Shown piece by piece: positions 22,583-33,849 of a stretch of DNA of 64,000 nt. Under the pieces are notes generated by a model. That model was not told the origin of the DNA and ran no database searches. It was given only the letters and a program-made list of their open reading frames with translations. Made by a program: the position numbers and the translations under genes. The number at the start of each line of letters is the position of its first letter. Position 1 is the first letter of the stretch. Source of the stretch: Thalassia testudinum (Eukaryota; Streptophyta; Magnoliopsida; Alismatales; Hydrocharitaceae); the NCBI GenBank assembly GCA_037157565.1, contig JAZHRO010000050.1:41646501-41710500 (forward strand). Direction: 5' to 3'.

Positions 22583-24207
22583 GATTGATGATGGGGACGA
22601 GGAATCCGATACAGAGCGTGTTGAGAAGCCAATCCGAAGCCTGAAATAAAAAGAAAATAGAGAGAAAACTCTCCAAACAAATAAATTCTCTGTCTCTCTC
22701 TTACAAAAATGCACTGCAAACTGAACCAAGGCTAAAATCTGCCTCAAGCATGGATGCTTTAACCATGGAGTCCAACGAACCTTAGGATAGTTCCTACAGG
22801 CCTTAAAGACCTTCGCGGAGGACTGAGGCTAAAGCTAGTCAGGTCTGGATCTTGGATGGTACTTGAGTACCTCTAGGCCTATTGTCAGCATTCTGACCTA
22901 GTCATAAAAGAAAAAGAAAAAAGCACTTATCATAACTAGTGAAAGAAACTTATGATCTAGAACATAAGTTAAAACCTTGAAATTTTGCTAAGGGATAAGC
23001 AAAAGCTAGGCATGGGGGTATGATGGGAACACCATCATGAGCCCTAACTAGCTCATTTTGACATAGAAAAGTGAAAAAAAAAGCTCCTACATAACCTAGA
23101 GAAGGGCCTAATTCAAGGAAGAACTGTTCTAAGAAGAAAATATGAAATAAAGGGTAGAACTGCAATTTTACCATCGCAGCACATCAACAAGATTTCACAG
23201 GGGATAAACATAGGTCAATTGGACTTAATAAGAGGAAAAGTGGGATGGTTCAGTCAAAAAAGGGTTATTGTGAGATCTAAGAATTAAATGACATTCTGTA
23301 ACCCTAAAACAAACCAACTTAATTTTACAAGGTTTTGGTCAAGATAAAAATCAAACAAACCCTGTAAAAATCATGGAAAAATATCTCTTAGGGTTTAGAA
23401 CCTTCAAATTGGCCTTTGGAACCTATTTTGACCTAGATTGGGGTCCTATCTCATTATTTGAGCTAAAATTGGGTTTTTATGTAAAATGTCAAATCAAACA
23501 TAGTCAAACCTAAAATCCAACTTCATCATTGGATTTCTTATGTTAAAATTAGGTTTGAACAAAAATTTGGGCCTAAGAGAAGGTCACCTTGACCTACTTT
23601 GCAAAACAGTCCACCCAATTACATTCTAACCCGTAACTTTTGAAAACCCTTGCGCAGACCCCCCTATCTTCCTTGCCACTCATTACATTTAGGTCCCTCT
23701 ACCATTACAATGGAGGAGTTCTACTCCCGCGAGGATTGGAGGAGGATTTCTCCCCGATTCCTCAGAGATCTCCCAGATTTGGAAGGGAGATTCTCTGAGG
23801 AATTCCCTACCGTCTGAACTTGATCCCAAGATTCGATTCACATTCAATCTCTCGTGCGAATGCTCGAGAGAATTGGGTATCATCCTGGCGCTTGGATGCT
23901 CGCCTTCCAAGCACAAGGACCTCGGCCAACAACAATAAAAGGACCCCCTGTCCTTGTCGCATCTTTCAAGCTTGCTTTGGCCGCTTGATACCCCTAAATT
24001 TCTTCCTCCCTCGTCTCTAGCCAACTGCCTGCAAGCTCCAGTGATCTCTCCTCCCTTTTCTCATCGCTCTGCCACCATACCAGTGGTAGAGTCATCTCCG
24101 CCTTGCTCTTCCTCAACGTGCCATACCTGCGCGCTCTCGTCCAACCCCTTCATCATCGTCGTCATCCTCACATCAGGGCCTTCTTCTCCAACGATGGCAC
24201 ACACGCA

Positions 24208-26485
24208 TGATAAACGCCAGTTTATCATCATTCTTATGCATTAAAACAAACCTAGCTCTTAGGATTTTACTCCGCAAATGGGTTTTTGGGCTGCATTTAG
24301 GCAATAAATAGGTTAGGCATGCATTGCATTTGTTATTGTCTTTTTAATATGTTTTTGTGAGTGTTAGGGATGTACAGATATATAGATCCCTAAAACCCTA
24401 GCACTCAAGAAGGCAAATGGTGAAGGAAAAGCCCAGACTAGCTAGAACTCAGCCTAATCCAACTCACCTCAGCTTGATCCAGCTCACCTCAGTTTGATCC
24501 AGCTCACCGCAGCTGGAACCTAGCTTACTTGAACTAGGGTTAGCTCATCCCAGCTCCATTCAGCTAATCTCAGCTGGATGGCAGCTCAAGAGAGTTCACC
24601 TTAGCTCACCCTAGCTCAAGCCAGCTCAGATCCAGCTCAAGTTAGCTGAGTCTAGCTCATCTCAGCTCCCACTAGTCCACAGGGAGCTCTAGCTAGCTCA
24701 GCTAAGTTGACAAGAGTTCACCCCAGCTCAGATCCAGCTACATCCAGCTCCACTCAGCTCCAGCCAGCTGAAGAAGAACTCATCCCAGCTCGGGAAGCTC
24801 AAGTCCAGCTCCCGGGGACTCAGCTTAGCTCAACTCAGTTGAGCTAAGCTACCTTAGCTACCTCAACCAGCTTGATTCTCCCCGGGAGCACCAGACCTAG
24901 CTCACCTCAGCTCATTTTGGTAGAAGCTAGCTCACTTTAGCTTGGCTTAGCAACTAGCAAAGAACTAGCATGCTAAGCCAGCTAGAGTAGCCCCATGCCA
25001 GCCTGTTCAGCAGCAACCAGCTCCAGCTCCAACTCCAGACTTCTTCTCCTCAGCTCCTTCCTCCAAACCCTAGCTCCAACACCTTCTCCTCTACTCCTCC
25101 ATTAGCTAAGCTAGCTTAGCTTAGCTTAGCTTAGCTTAACTATGCTCCAACTTCCTTGGCTTGTACCACCCCAAAAACCCACCTACCAACTCCACCCAAC
25201 TAGCTCCACCAAAGCTCCACATAAGCTAACCTACTTGGCACCAACCTAACCTACCCACCACCTCCAAAAGACACCTAAAAGTGGCGCCAAAAACTACTCG
25301 TAACCACCCCTTAATGGTGCCACTTTTCCCTCCAAAATCCCCCCCTCATCTCCACCACACAATCCCCCTTGAATCCATCTCCACCATCCACCTAACTCCC
25401 CTTCTAGAAGACCCCATGTTGGCGCCAACATGGGGGTGTCTCTCCACCACCAAAAGACACCAACACCACCAAAACCACCCCCTTTAACACCCCTTGGGTT
25501 GGCGCCAACTCACCCTAGCCATAGGATCACCAACCACCCTCATCCTTCCATCCTAGCCCTCCATTTCAAGGGGCACCTTAACCCCCCATCCTATTCTATA
25601 AAAAGCCACCACCTACCACCATTTTGGGGCATCCTCCATTAGTGTATTTTTCTACCTACATCCACCTATACCTACGCCCAAGGAGAAGGAGTAGAGAAGG
25701 AGATTAAAGGGGCACATCACCAGCCCTTTTGGTGCCTTCTTCTCCCCACTCACTTCAACTTGGGCCACGCCAAGGAGGAGGACTCTTCCACTTCAAGAAG
25801 GATGGCCAGGCAAGGGAGAAGGACCTAGGGTGGACATCCACCCTTGGAGAGAAGCTTAGGGCACGCCCCCCCTAGGGCTTGCCTTGGAGGACATCACCTT
25901 GGCGGAGCACTGCAAGGAAGGAGTTGAAGGACTCTTTTCAAGATTGGGAGCCACCAACCTTGGAGCAAGAAGCCCTCTTCTTCACCATCTATCTAGAGGA
26001 TTTGTGTTTTCTTTTCTTATTTGCATTTTTCTAGTAGTACAGGCTTTCCTCTACTAGGCCTTTTGTAAAACACTTTATCAATTATCTAGTTGTCTTCTTT
26101 GCAATTTTTTTGTTTGCATTTCTATTAGCTTATTTTCAGCATTCTTCACTCCCTCTCCCTAATTATTCTAGGCCTCCACTTGCCTAGAGTGAGCTTAGGG
26201 AGAGGCTCTACTTGCCACATAGAAGTAGTATTTAAATTGAAGTGTAAATCACTTTTCCCGCCATCAGTTCGCATGTTGCCTTAGCTTAAAAACAAAAAAA
26301 TGATATATTGAAAAATACCAAAAAGAAAGTTGAGATTTATTCCGAGCAAGAGAATCAATTTTGCAACCATATTGCCTCCTTGGACGACCCTAGATACTCC
26401 CCTATCTAGGAATATAAATTTAAGAGCGAAAGCGGATTTACACGTTACAACGACGTATTTTAACAAACCGCGTATTTCACTATCA
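24208..26485 (+). mobile_element. Solo B-type LTR inserted in element A 3' LTR
   Basis: It begins TGATAAACGCCAG and ends TTCACTATCA, matching the tips of the B-type LTRs on the minus strand at 8358 and 48243. There is no internal sequence, so it is a solo LTR left by recombination. The flanking 5-mers ACGCA (24203-24207) and ATGCA (26486-26490) differ at one CpG-type position. A TATAAAAAG box is at 25597-25605, and the AGCT-rich block is 24440-25140. Proline- and histidine-rich frames inside are not genes. Confidence 0.92.
25597..25605 (+). promoter_or_regulatory. TATA box of solo B-type LTR
   Basis: TATAAAAAG at the same LTR position as the minus-strand box at 6990-6998. Confidence 0.6.
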
Positions 26486-28132
26486 ATGCACCACTCGTCC
26501 TCCACCTTTCCCCCTTCGTCCAACTACCCTCAGTATGTTTCTCTCTCTCCACCTTTCATTTTCCCCTACTTAATTTCATAAAAACCCCCCTCGACAACCA
26601 CCAATCACCTTCATCTTCCTCATCTCCGACAGACTAGGAGGCAAGGAGCAACCGTCACTCCACCCCTCCACATGCCTCTCCACCTACCTCAAAACCTCCG
26701 CCATCACCCACTGATCATTATCCATCCCTTCACTGACCACCACACACAACCCAAGTGCCCACCGAACACATGTACCTCTACGGTCACAGTCCGACCTAGG
26801 CATGCAGGCTTAGGCCATTCTGCACCACACCAACCCCCGCCTTACCTTCACCGTGATACGGCGAAGCTTCCCAAGTGATTTAACAAAGCCGCAAGGTTGT
26901 ATTCGTGAAGTGCAGTTCATACCCCTTTTCTCCATTGGAGTAGGCGTGAAGGAGCTTGCTAGCTCGCTCCAGGTTGCACTGCTCTAGGCTGAGGCATCCC
27001 AGGTGCGCGGAATTAGTCCATGAATCTTTTGCACCTGGCAATCAGAGGCTTTATCGACTGCAGCTACCCCAATTGCATGAGTCCTCCCTGCGGGTGCACG
27101 AAGAAGTGGGTGGGACTTTAGTCCCACCTTGGAACTTCTCAGCACACGTGAGTTACTTAAATTGATTTTGTGTTTCCTTCTATTCACCTCATGACATGAG
27201 GTGAGGTCCCCTCGCCCATGACACCAGCCTCGTCCACGACCCACACCTATGCAAACCTGGCCGACCCATTTACCCTGCACTCCTCGTGCACCACCCACAC
27301 TGGTGCGCCTATACTCGAGTGCACGTAACCCGACTTGATTACCCGGCTGGCTTTGAGAGAGTGAAGAGAGAAATAGAGAGAGAGTGTACGTGGGGGAGGG
27401 TAGGGGTAGGTTTTGCTCTCCGCTATGTAGGGAAAGGAGAAGGAAGAGGTAGCTACTGAAGGAGGACTTGTGAAGGCAAAGGCTAAAGAAAGGAAGAAGG
27501 AAAGAAGGAAGGAAGTTGAAGGCAGGAGTGGCTAAGGAAAGAAGCTGAGGACTTGAGAAGGCAAAGGTTGAAGAAGGAGAAGGAAGAAGCAGAGGCTTGA
27601 AGGCAGAAGACAAGGAAGAAGGAAGAAGCACTGTAGCAAGAGAAGGTGCGGCTGAAGAAAAGGCTAAGGAAGAAGAGCTGAAGGAAAGAAATCAAGGAAG
27701 GGAACAGAAACCAAGGCAGACAAAGAAGAAAAGAAGAAGAGAAGATGCGACCAAGCAGCGAAGGAAGAAGAAGGAAAGCAAAAGGCAAAGGCAGAAGAAA
27801 AAGAATGAAAGGCAGAGAAAGAGTAAGGAACCAAGAGAAGAAAGAGAAGGAAGAAAAGAGAACAAGAAAGAAGAGAAAACATTCTATTTCTTTTTGCATC
27901 TCTATTCTCTCTTTAGCTTTCATATACATTGAATCTCATTCATATTATTGTTGAACATCATATTTTGATTAATTTGTGATTGTGATTTTAGTTTTTAAAA
28001 TACCAATTAGCTCCCTGTGTTCGACCTCGGATACTTAGGTTTTCGAGTAATAAAATTCTTACTCGTTTTCAAGGTGATTTCATTTATACTACAACGCAAC
28101 ATCTTTTAAAAATCGATTTTGCCCTGTAAAAA

Positions 28133-28137
28133 GGTTA
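28133..28137. repeat. Target site duplication of element A, right copy
   Basis: GGTTA directly after A's 3' LTR and directly before the TG of the D-type 3' LTR of element Z. Confidence 0.85.
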
Positions 28138-29730
28138 TGATAAACACACATGAATTCATGATGAAATGCTTGTTTATGATAGTTCTTAGGCTTAGCATTG
28201 CATATCATGTTATAAATATTGCATAACATCAATTGTATGGCATTTAGTATAGTTGTATGTTTTGTATATTAATTCCTTCATTTTATATGGCCAGGAGGAA
28301 ATGTAATGTCCTTACAGACTTCGGATGAAAAATCATACTGTACGGATGGATTCGAAGTAACGATCGCAGTCCGACAACGTAGAAATCACCTCAATCCGGG
28401 CACCATGGCATCCTCTGCAAGCAATGAAGGGTGGACAGTCCAGATGGTGCCACGTGGCACCATCTGGAGAGCCCAAAGTCACCCGCCACACCTCCAAGGG
28501 CCACCCAACAAGTGATCTCAGCCGTTGGATGAAAGTCCAATGGCTGAGAGCCTGCCCTCACCACGTGGCCTCAACTCATCTTCGCGGAACGCTTGCGAAC
28601 GTGGCACAATGATCGGGGTGCTGGATCACAAAGGAGGGACGCGGGTTCAAATGCCTGCAACCCCCCCATCCTCAATCCAACCAACGTCCAACGTAGCCAG
28701 TGCATGCGTGCGCATGCAGCAGCAATGGCAGTGCAGATCTAGCATGCACCAGTAGGGCGTGTGCGCATACACCAGCGCATGCCAGTAGGGCCTCTACGCA
28801 ATCTATGCGCATGATGAGGGACAGCGTAGCTCACATGGGCAGGCACGTGCTTGGTTGAAACCATCCTTTAGCGACAGCCTAGCAAACATTCAGTGACACT
28901 TACAGCTGCCGCTAATTGTTTGCATGTCAGCAAGGTCAGCTACGTGTGTGAGCTGCCTACAGTGACACTTACAACAACAACCTGGAGGTAGCTAATGGTC
29001 CCATGCCTATTCTAGCCTCTTTTCATCCACTGTAAAAGGACCTACACCCCTCCCTTCCAAGCCATCTCTACCTACTCTACTCCCACCTACTCCCAAGCTC
29101 TAGCAAGCCTACCAACGCTCTGTTAAAGCTTGCTCTTAGGATCCCAAGGTGCCTATTAGTGTAATGAAACTCTGCCCCACCAAATACTCCTCCAACTTCC
29201 CATCTCCATTCATAGGTTGCCTTGGAGCTATCCTCCCACCTCCATTTCGGTAGCAGATTATCTCTGCCTTCTCACCTCCATTCCAAAGCCACGCTGAAGC
29301 TTTCCTCTACTCAACGACCTCCTGCTTCTCACCTCCATCATCCTGCTTCCCAACGCCTTCATTCGAGCTTCTTCCAGGCACCATCGTCTCACCAAACAGC
29401 CGCTTCGGGAGATTTCTTCTCACCTCCCCCTCTTTTTATGTTTTCTAGATTATTATAATTGGCATTCATGCGATATTTCATATTCGATTCCATCTCTCTC
29501 TTGTGATTGCTTGTCTTTTTTATTTCAAAAACAAAAAAAAATAACAAAACCACAAAACACCAAAAAGAAATAAATCAAAGCATGATTTTCATATAAAGTA
29601 AGCGTCGCTTCCCTATGTTCGACCTAGAACTCCCTTGGAGTTTTGGTATAAATTATATTTGATTATGAGTTTTGCAACTATAACGATGGGTTACTCATAA
29701 CCCTGATTTCAAACACGCAAAACCCATGTG
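28138..29730 (+). repeat. Element Z 3' LTR (D-type)
   Basis: It starts TGATAAACACACATGAATTC. The opening 150 bases resemble the D-type solo LTR at 54062 (TTCTTA.GCATAGGATTGCAT-like, ATAAATATTGCATA). The second half is collinear with 8359-9083. The degenerate TATA region is CTGTAAAAGGACC near 29030. The exact right end is unclear; the AAACACG segment near 29711 fits the last 40 bases of the 54062 LTR, so the end is near 29730. Confidence 0.82.
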
Positions 29731-29739
29731 ATCAACTAG

Positions 29740-30156
29740 TCTTCCCTAGGATGGTCATGGAAATGCTTAATAAGATTCAGAATGACTAGTTTGATCTCAA
29801 AGTCCCCTTCAGGTATGACCACCCCTGGTCTTTCCTCATAATAGGAAGGATCATAGAAGTCTTTTAGAGGAACGACAAGCTGCTGACGGGTTGGTGGGTT
29901 TGGCCTTTGGTTGGATAGGTTTGGCCTTTGGCATGAAGTTGAGCAATCTGCTCAGCCATCAAGGAGTAAAGATTAGGTGGAGGGGCTTGTTGTTGAGATT
30001 GAGGCAAATCAGCATTAGGAAGCTCCAGGTGTGGGAAGTCAAAGGTGGGGGGGTTCTTTTGGGTGGAAGGGTTAGAATTAGGATTAGAAGTAGGATTAGA
30101 GGTGGGATTGAGGTGGAAGTGGAAGGGTTAGTGGACCTATTTTGTTGATTTTCCAT
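29740..30156 (-). pseudogene. Element E gag, N-terminal fragment
   Basis: The ATG at 30156 (MENQQN...) corresponds to the gag start of element 1 at 4390. The downstream segment, in another frame after small indels, matches element 1 gag around 4006-4160: reverse-complement homology to PLKDFYDPSNYEE and to the segment ending in HFHSL. It stops near 29750. The fragment is too damaged for function. Confidence 0.78.
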
Positions 30157-31804
30157 ATTTTTAGAAGAAGAAGACAGAAAAAGTGGACTTTTAGTATAGG
30201 GGGCAAAATCAAAGGGTCCCTCCAAGTGCAGAGTTTGGGACCGTCACCCATGCATAAAATGGAAAAATGGGAGGGGAGGAGAAGAGATGGAGATGAGAGA
30301 AAGTGTGCAATTCAAACAAGCAAGCCTAGTCTTTCCTAAGGTTGACTCCTTAAAACCTAAGACTTGGGAACCCAATAAGTAAGAAATCAGCAAGTGAACC
30401 CAATTCCAAAAGAGAGTCCGGCTAGACTAAAGAGGTGGCTTGGGCCCAAGCATTTCCTGGAAAACTAGGGGCTTGTGTAAACCCACACCGGTTGTTTGAA
30501 TTCCCTCTAAGTCTGTCACCGCATTATCTAAAGGAAGTAGGAGCAATTAGTGATCCTTAAATATTGTATATCAAGCCTAAAGTAGATGAAGTCCTTAAGT
30601 GGTCAAGTAACTACTTGTTTTAGAGTTAGGCTTGGGTGCTAAAATGTGCACGGGAATGTGAAGGACGTTAATTGTGGTAATGTTCCATTATTTCAATTCC
30701 TACGGTGTGTGCAAGATTGGAAAAGTGATTCCAATTAGCAATCAAGTTGGCACACAATGCTTGAATGTATTTCTACCTTTAGGATTTGCTTTAGAAAAGT
30801 GTATTTTAGGGTTTTCTTTTTAGGTATTCAAACAAGTTTGAAATTTCACAAACAAAAGGAGATTAGGTTGTATTGGTGAAGATAAGTTTCCTTTAATTTG
30901 TGGGACTAAAAATTTGAATAGAAACCCTAATTGAATTGATCCTAAGAAATTTTACTACCAATGAATTCGTTTTAGGCTTTCTTTTTAAGTAGTGGTCCAA
31001 ACAAAGCAAGCAACACTACTACTGTATGGTAAATCAAATAAGGATTCCAAAAATATTTTTTTGTGATTTTAGGAATTTGTTTGATATTTTTAAAAGATTT
31101 TTCTTGATGCTAGTGTCAAAGTCCAGAAATGATACCTGAAGGTATCTTGGACTTTTCAATACCACCACTAACCACCAAAAAGTTTTGTGACTTTATATGA
31201 TGTGCAGAATTTTACAAAGATTCCAGAAAGCTAAATTTCACAAAAATTAGATGAGCATAAAAATTCCTAAAATTCGCTTACAGTAACAAAATAGGAAGAT
31301 TAGAGGAGATGACCCTTCTGTAGTCTACGAATTTTTAAAAATTGTATACAAATCCAATTTCTTTGAACTTTAAAATAGATGTTTCCCACTTGATTTGAAA
31401 TCATTGGGTGAAATTACAAAATTTTAGAAGGCCTGTGGTGTTAGGAATTGATTTTTGAAGTCCAAACAGAAGTTTGGACCCAAAAATCTGAACACCAACA
31501 CTTGAAGTGAAGTGGTGTTAAATGATGCAAACAAGCAAACAATGGGTTTTAATTGTCACCACTTCACATAATTAAGATGTTTAGGATCCTGAAAGCCAAG
31601 TTTAATATTTTTTTTTGTACATTTTTGGAGAATTGTGTGACCAGTTCAAGATTACCAACCTGAATTAATCTGCAGGAAAAAAAGGTACTTCAAAATCCAA
31701 AATCCCTCTTCATTTTTGCAAAACCTGCACACACGAGAGAAAAAGAGACTAGGGGATGAGATCTAATTATCAAGCAAGAGAAAGAATCAAAGTAAAGCCA
31801 TGCC
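30157..31804 (-). other. Element E untranslated leader
   Basis: About 1.65 kb, collinear with the leader of element 1 (4391-6067), AT-rich, with no supported gene. Confidence 0.75.
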
Positions 31805-31822
31805 TCCCTGGCAACGACACCA
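31805..31822 (-). other. Element E primer binding site (tRNA-Asp type, decayed)
   Basis: Reverse complement of the tRNA-Asp PBS with three transitions relative to 14729-14746: two at CpG and one at a CHG position. Confidence 0.87.
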
Positions 31823-31827
31823 AAAAG

Positions 31828-33848
31828 TGATCAGATTTTTATGCGATTTGTAATTAGGGTTTTTAAGATCATTGTAACGCACAAAAACTGATTAGCTTTT
31901 AAATTTTTAAACCAAGATAGTGGGGTGTCTTTGGCCGTCCAAAGAGAACTTTTGCAAAATCAATTCTCTTGAACATGGGAAATCACCTTTCTTTTTTTAT
32001 TTTTGATTATATAATTTTTATGTTTTGAAATAACAAGCACTTGCGAATTGTTGGTGAGAAAGAGACTAGCACCTACAAGCTAACCCTAGAGTGACAAGAA
32101 TTATCTCTCCCTAAGCTCACTTTAGGCATGTGGAAGACTAGAGTAATTAGGAAGAGGGAGTGAAAAAGTGCTACAAACAAGGAAAGCAATTGCGACAAAA
32201 ATTTGGAAAGAAGGCAACTTGATTTACAAAGGAAGATTGTTTTACACAAGAAACCCTAGTAGAGGAATGCTTCTACTACTACAAAAAATACAACAAATAA
32301 AAAAAACACTAATCCTCCTGTAATGATGGTGAAGAGCGGAGGATCCTTGCTCTAAACTCAGTGGCTCCTGGCTTGAAAAAGGCCTCTCCAACTCCTTCCT
32401 TCAACAACTCTTCCAAGGTGGTGTTGTCTTCCTAGGAAAGTCGAAAAAGGAGGGGGCGTGCCCAATGCTCCTCCAAGGGTGGGCGTGCACCACCCTAATT
32501 TCTCCTCCAATGCCTGGTCGTCCTCCTAATGTAGAGAGTCTCCTCCATGGCGTGGCACAAGGAAGAAGAGAGAAGAGAAAGAAGGCACGAAGGGGGCGGG
32601 TAGGATGCCCCCTTAATCTTATTTTCTTCTTCTCCTTCCTTGGACATGGGTTATGGTGGGTGTAGGGTATAATTAACTAAATGGAGGATATTTTTAGTTA
32701 TGGTTAGGAAGGTTTTCATAGAGGTGGAGAAGGGGGTAGTTGGCATGGGTTAGATGTAGGGCTAGGATGCATTTTAGGAGGTGGTTAAGGATCCTAAGGT
32801 GGAGGGAGGTTGGCGCCAACTCAAGGGGTTTGTAGGGTGGTAGCTATTATGGTGTTGGTGGCTTTTGGTGGTGGAGAGGCACCACAAAATTGGCACCAAC
32901 CTAGGGGTTTCTAGAAGGGTTCTTAGGTGGAGGGCTAAGATGATTTGTGGGCTTAGGTGTAAGGATGGGATGAAAGGGTTTTTGGAGGGAAAAGGTGGCG
33001 CCACCTTGTTGGTTCCCTTTGGTGGTGGTTGAGGGGTGAAGGGTGGTGATGGTGGTGAAGCCAAGTTGGAGTAGGAGTAGGTAGCTAGCTTAGGTGGACT
33101 AGTTAGGTGGTGAAGTGGAGTTAAGTTGTAGGTGGTGGATGGATGGTGGATGGCCAAGGGAGCTAGAGATTAGCTAGCTTAGCTAGTAGGGAGTTGGGTA
33201 GGAGGTAGAGGGAGCTAGGGTTTTGAGGAGAGGAGCTGAGAAAGTGATGCTTGGAGCTGTATAGGAGTTGGTGGCTGCTGAAGAAGATGGCAAGGAGCTA
33301 CTTTAGCTGGCTTAGCTTGCTAGTTCTTTGCTAGCTGCTAAGCCAAGCTAAAGTAAGCTAGCTTCTACTAAGGTATATTGAGGTGAGCTGTGTCTGATCT
33401 TCTCGGGGGGGACCTAGCTAGCTGGAGTAGCTAAGGTAGCTTAACTCAACTAAGTTGAGCTAAGCAGAGTCCCTGGGAGCTGGACTTGAGCTGGCTTAAG
33501 CTAGGTGAAGCCATCTTCAGCTGGCTTGAGTTGAGTAGAGCTGGAGGTAGCTGGACATGAGCTAAGGTGGACTCTAGTCAACTTAGCTGAGCTAACTAGA
33601 GCTCCCAGTGAATTGATGGGAGTTGACATGAGCTAGACTCAACTAAATTGAGTTGACTTGAGAGCTAAGATGAGCTATCTTGAGCTACCATTCAACTGAA
33701 ATGAGCTGAATGGAGCTAGGATGTGTTAACCCTAGTTCAAGTGAGCTAATATCCACCTATAATGAGCTGGATTAGGCTGAGTCCTAGTTGGTTTGAGCTT
33801 CTCCTTCACCAGTTGCCTTCCTGAGTGCTAAGGTTCTAGGGATCTGAC
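31828..33848 (-). repeat. Element E 5' LTR (B-type), outer end missing
   Basis: It is collinear with 6091-8358. The inner tip at 31828 reads TGATCAG. The AGCT-rich block is 33170-33800. The LTR breaks at GGGATCTG (33848), about 175 bases short of the expected tip, and joins the A-type LTR of element C. Confidence 0.88.
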
Positions 33849-33849
33849 A

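Larger units (their letters stand above)
21367..23020 (+). other. Element A non-coding 3' region
   Basis: There is no gene and no env-like frame. Landmarks shared with element C are the GGGGACATTG motif (21631-21665), an A-rich stretch (21720-21960), a three-copy tandem repeat (22427-22582), a CAGCATTCTGACCTAGTCA segment near 22885 and the polypurine tract CTAGGCATGGGGGTA ending at 23020. The 143-codon open frame at 22150-22581 is disrupted in C and is probably chance. Confidence 0.8.
11888..28132 (+). mobile_element. Element A: Athila-like Ty3/gypsy retrotransposon, full length, A-type LTRs
   Basis: Complete structure: 5' LTR 11888-14725, perfect tRNA-Asp PBS 14729-14746, leader, gag, protease, RT, RNase H, integrase, a 1.65-kb non-coding 3' region, polypurine tract, and 3' LTR 23021-28132 interrupted by a solo LTR. 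GGTTA flanks both ends. Without the solo LTR and its duplication the 3' LTR is about 2829 bp, close to the 2838-bp 5' LTR. The internal region is about 8.3 kb. Many stops and some frameshifts make it non-autonomous now, but complete LTRs and PBS could in principle have allowed mobilisation in trans. Confidence 0.93.
23021..28132 (+). repeat. Element A 3' LTR, split by a solo LTR
   Basis: The left part 23021-24207 and the right part 26486-28132 together reproduce the 5' LTR (11888-14725). The break is within the segment CACACACGC/GCTGCTCATCC of the uninterrupted copy at about 13089. The purine-rich tract is at 27350-27885. The end reads ...CCCTGTAAAAA, a changed GTAAACA, followed by the GGTTA target duplication. 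Confidence 0.93.
8359..29730 (+). mobile_element. Element Z: D-type LTR Ty3/gypsy element, internally deleted, interrupted by element A
   Basis: Parts in order: 5' LTR fragment (8359-9083), RNase H tail and integrase (9084-10590), non-coding 3' region with polypurine tract (10591-11887), nested element A (11888-28132, with GGTTA duplicated), and 3' LTR (28138 to about 29730). The same LTR type flanks both sides, and the polypurine tract abuts a TG... LTR start once A is removed. That makes one element the simplest reading. Gag, protease and most of RT are missing. The right LTR end is uncertain within about 40 bp. Confidence 0.78.
29740..33848 (-). mobile_element. Element E: B-type Athila-like element, 5' part only
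   Basis: On the minus strand the order is 5' LTR (33848-31828), PBS, leader (31804-30157) and the first about 400 bases of gag. It matches element 1 part for part. Everything downstream of the gag start is missing on the left, where the 3' LTR of Z begins, so Z may have inserted into E or a deletion removed the rest. The right end lacks the outer about 175 bases of the LTR. Confidence 0.85.

Noticed and set aside
29689..29693. GGTTA after the D-type LTR as a target duplication of that LTR alone
   Set aside because: It matches GGTTA at 28133, but the last 40 bases of the related LTR at 54062 still align beyond 29693, so the LTR probably does not end there. The GGTTA pair flanking element A fits exact LTR ends better.
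32774..33157. 127-codon proline/histidine-rich minus-strand frame
   Set aside because: It lies within the B-type LTR of element E; the other B-type LTRs do not keep the frame.
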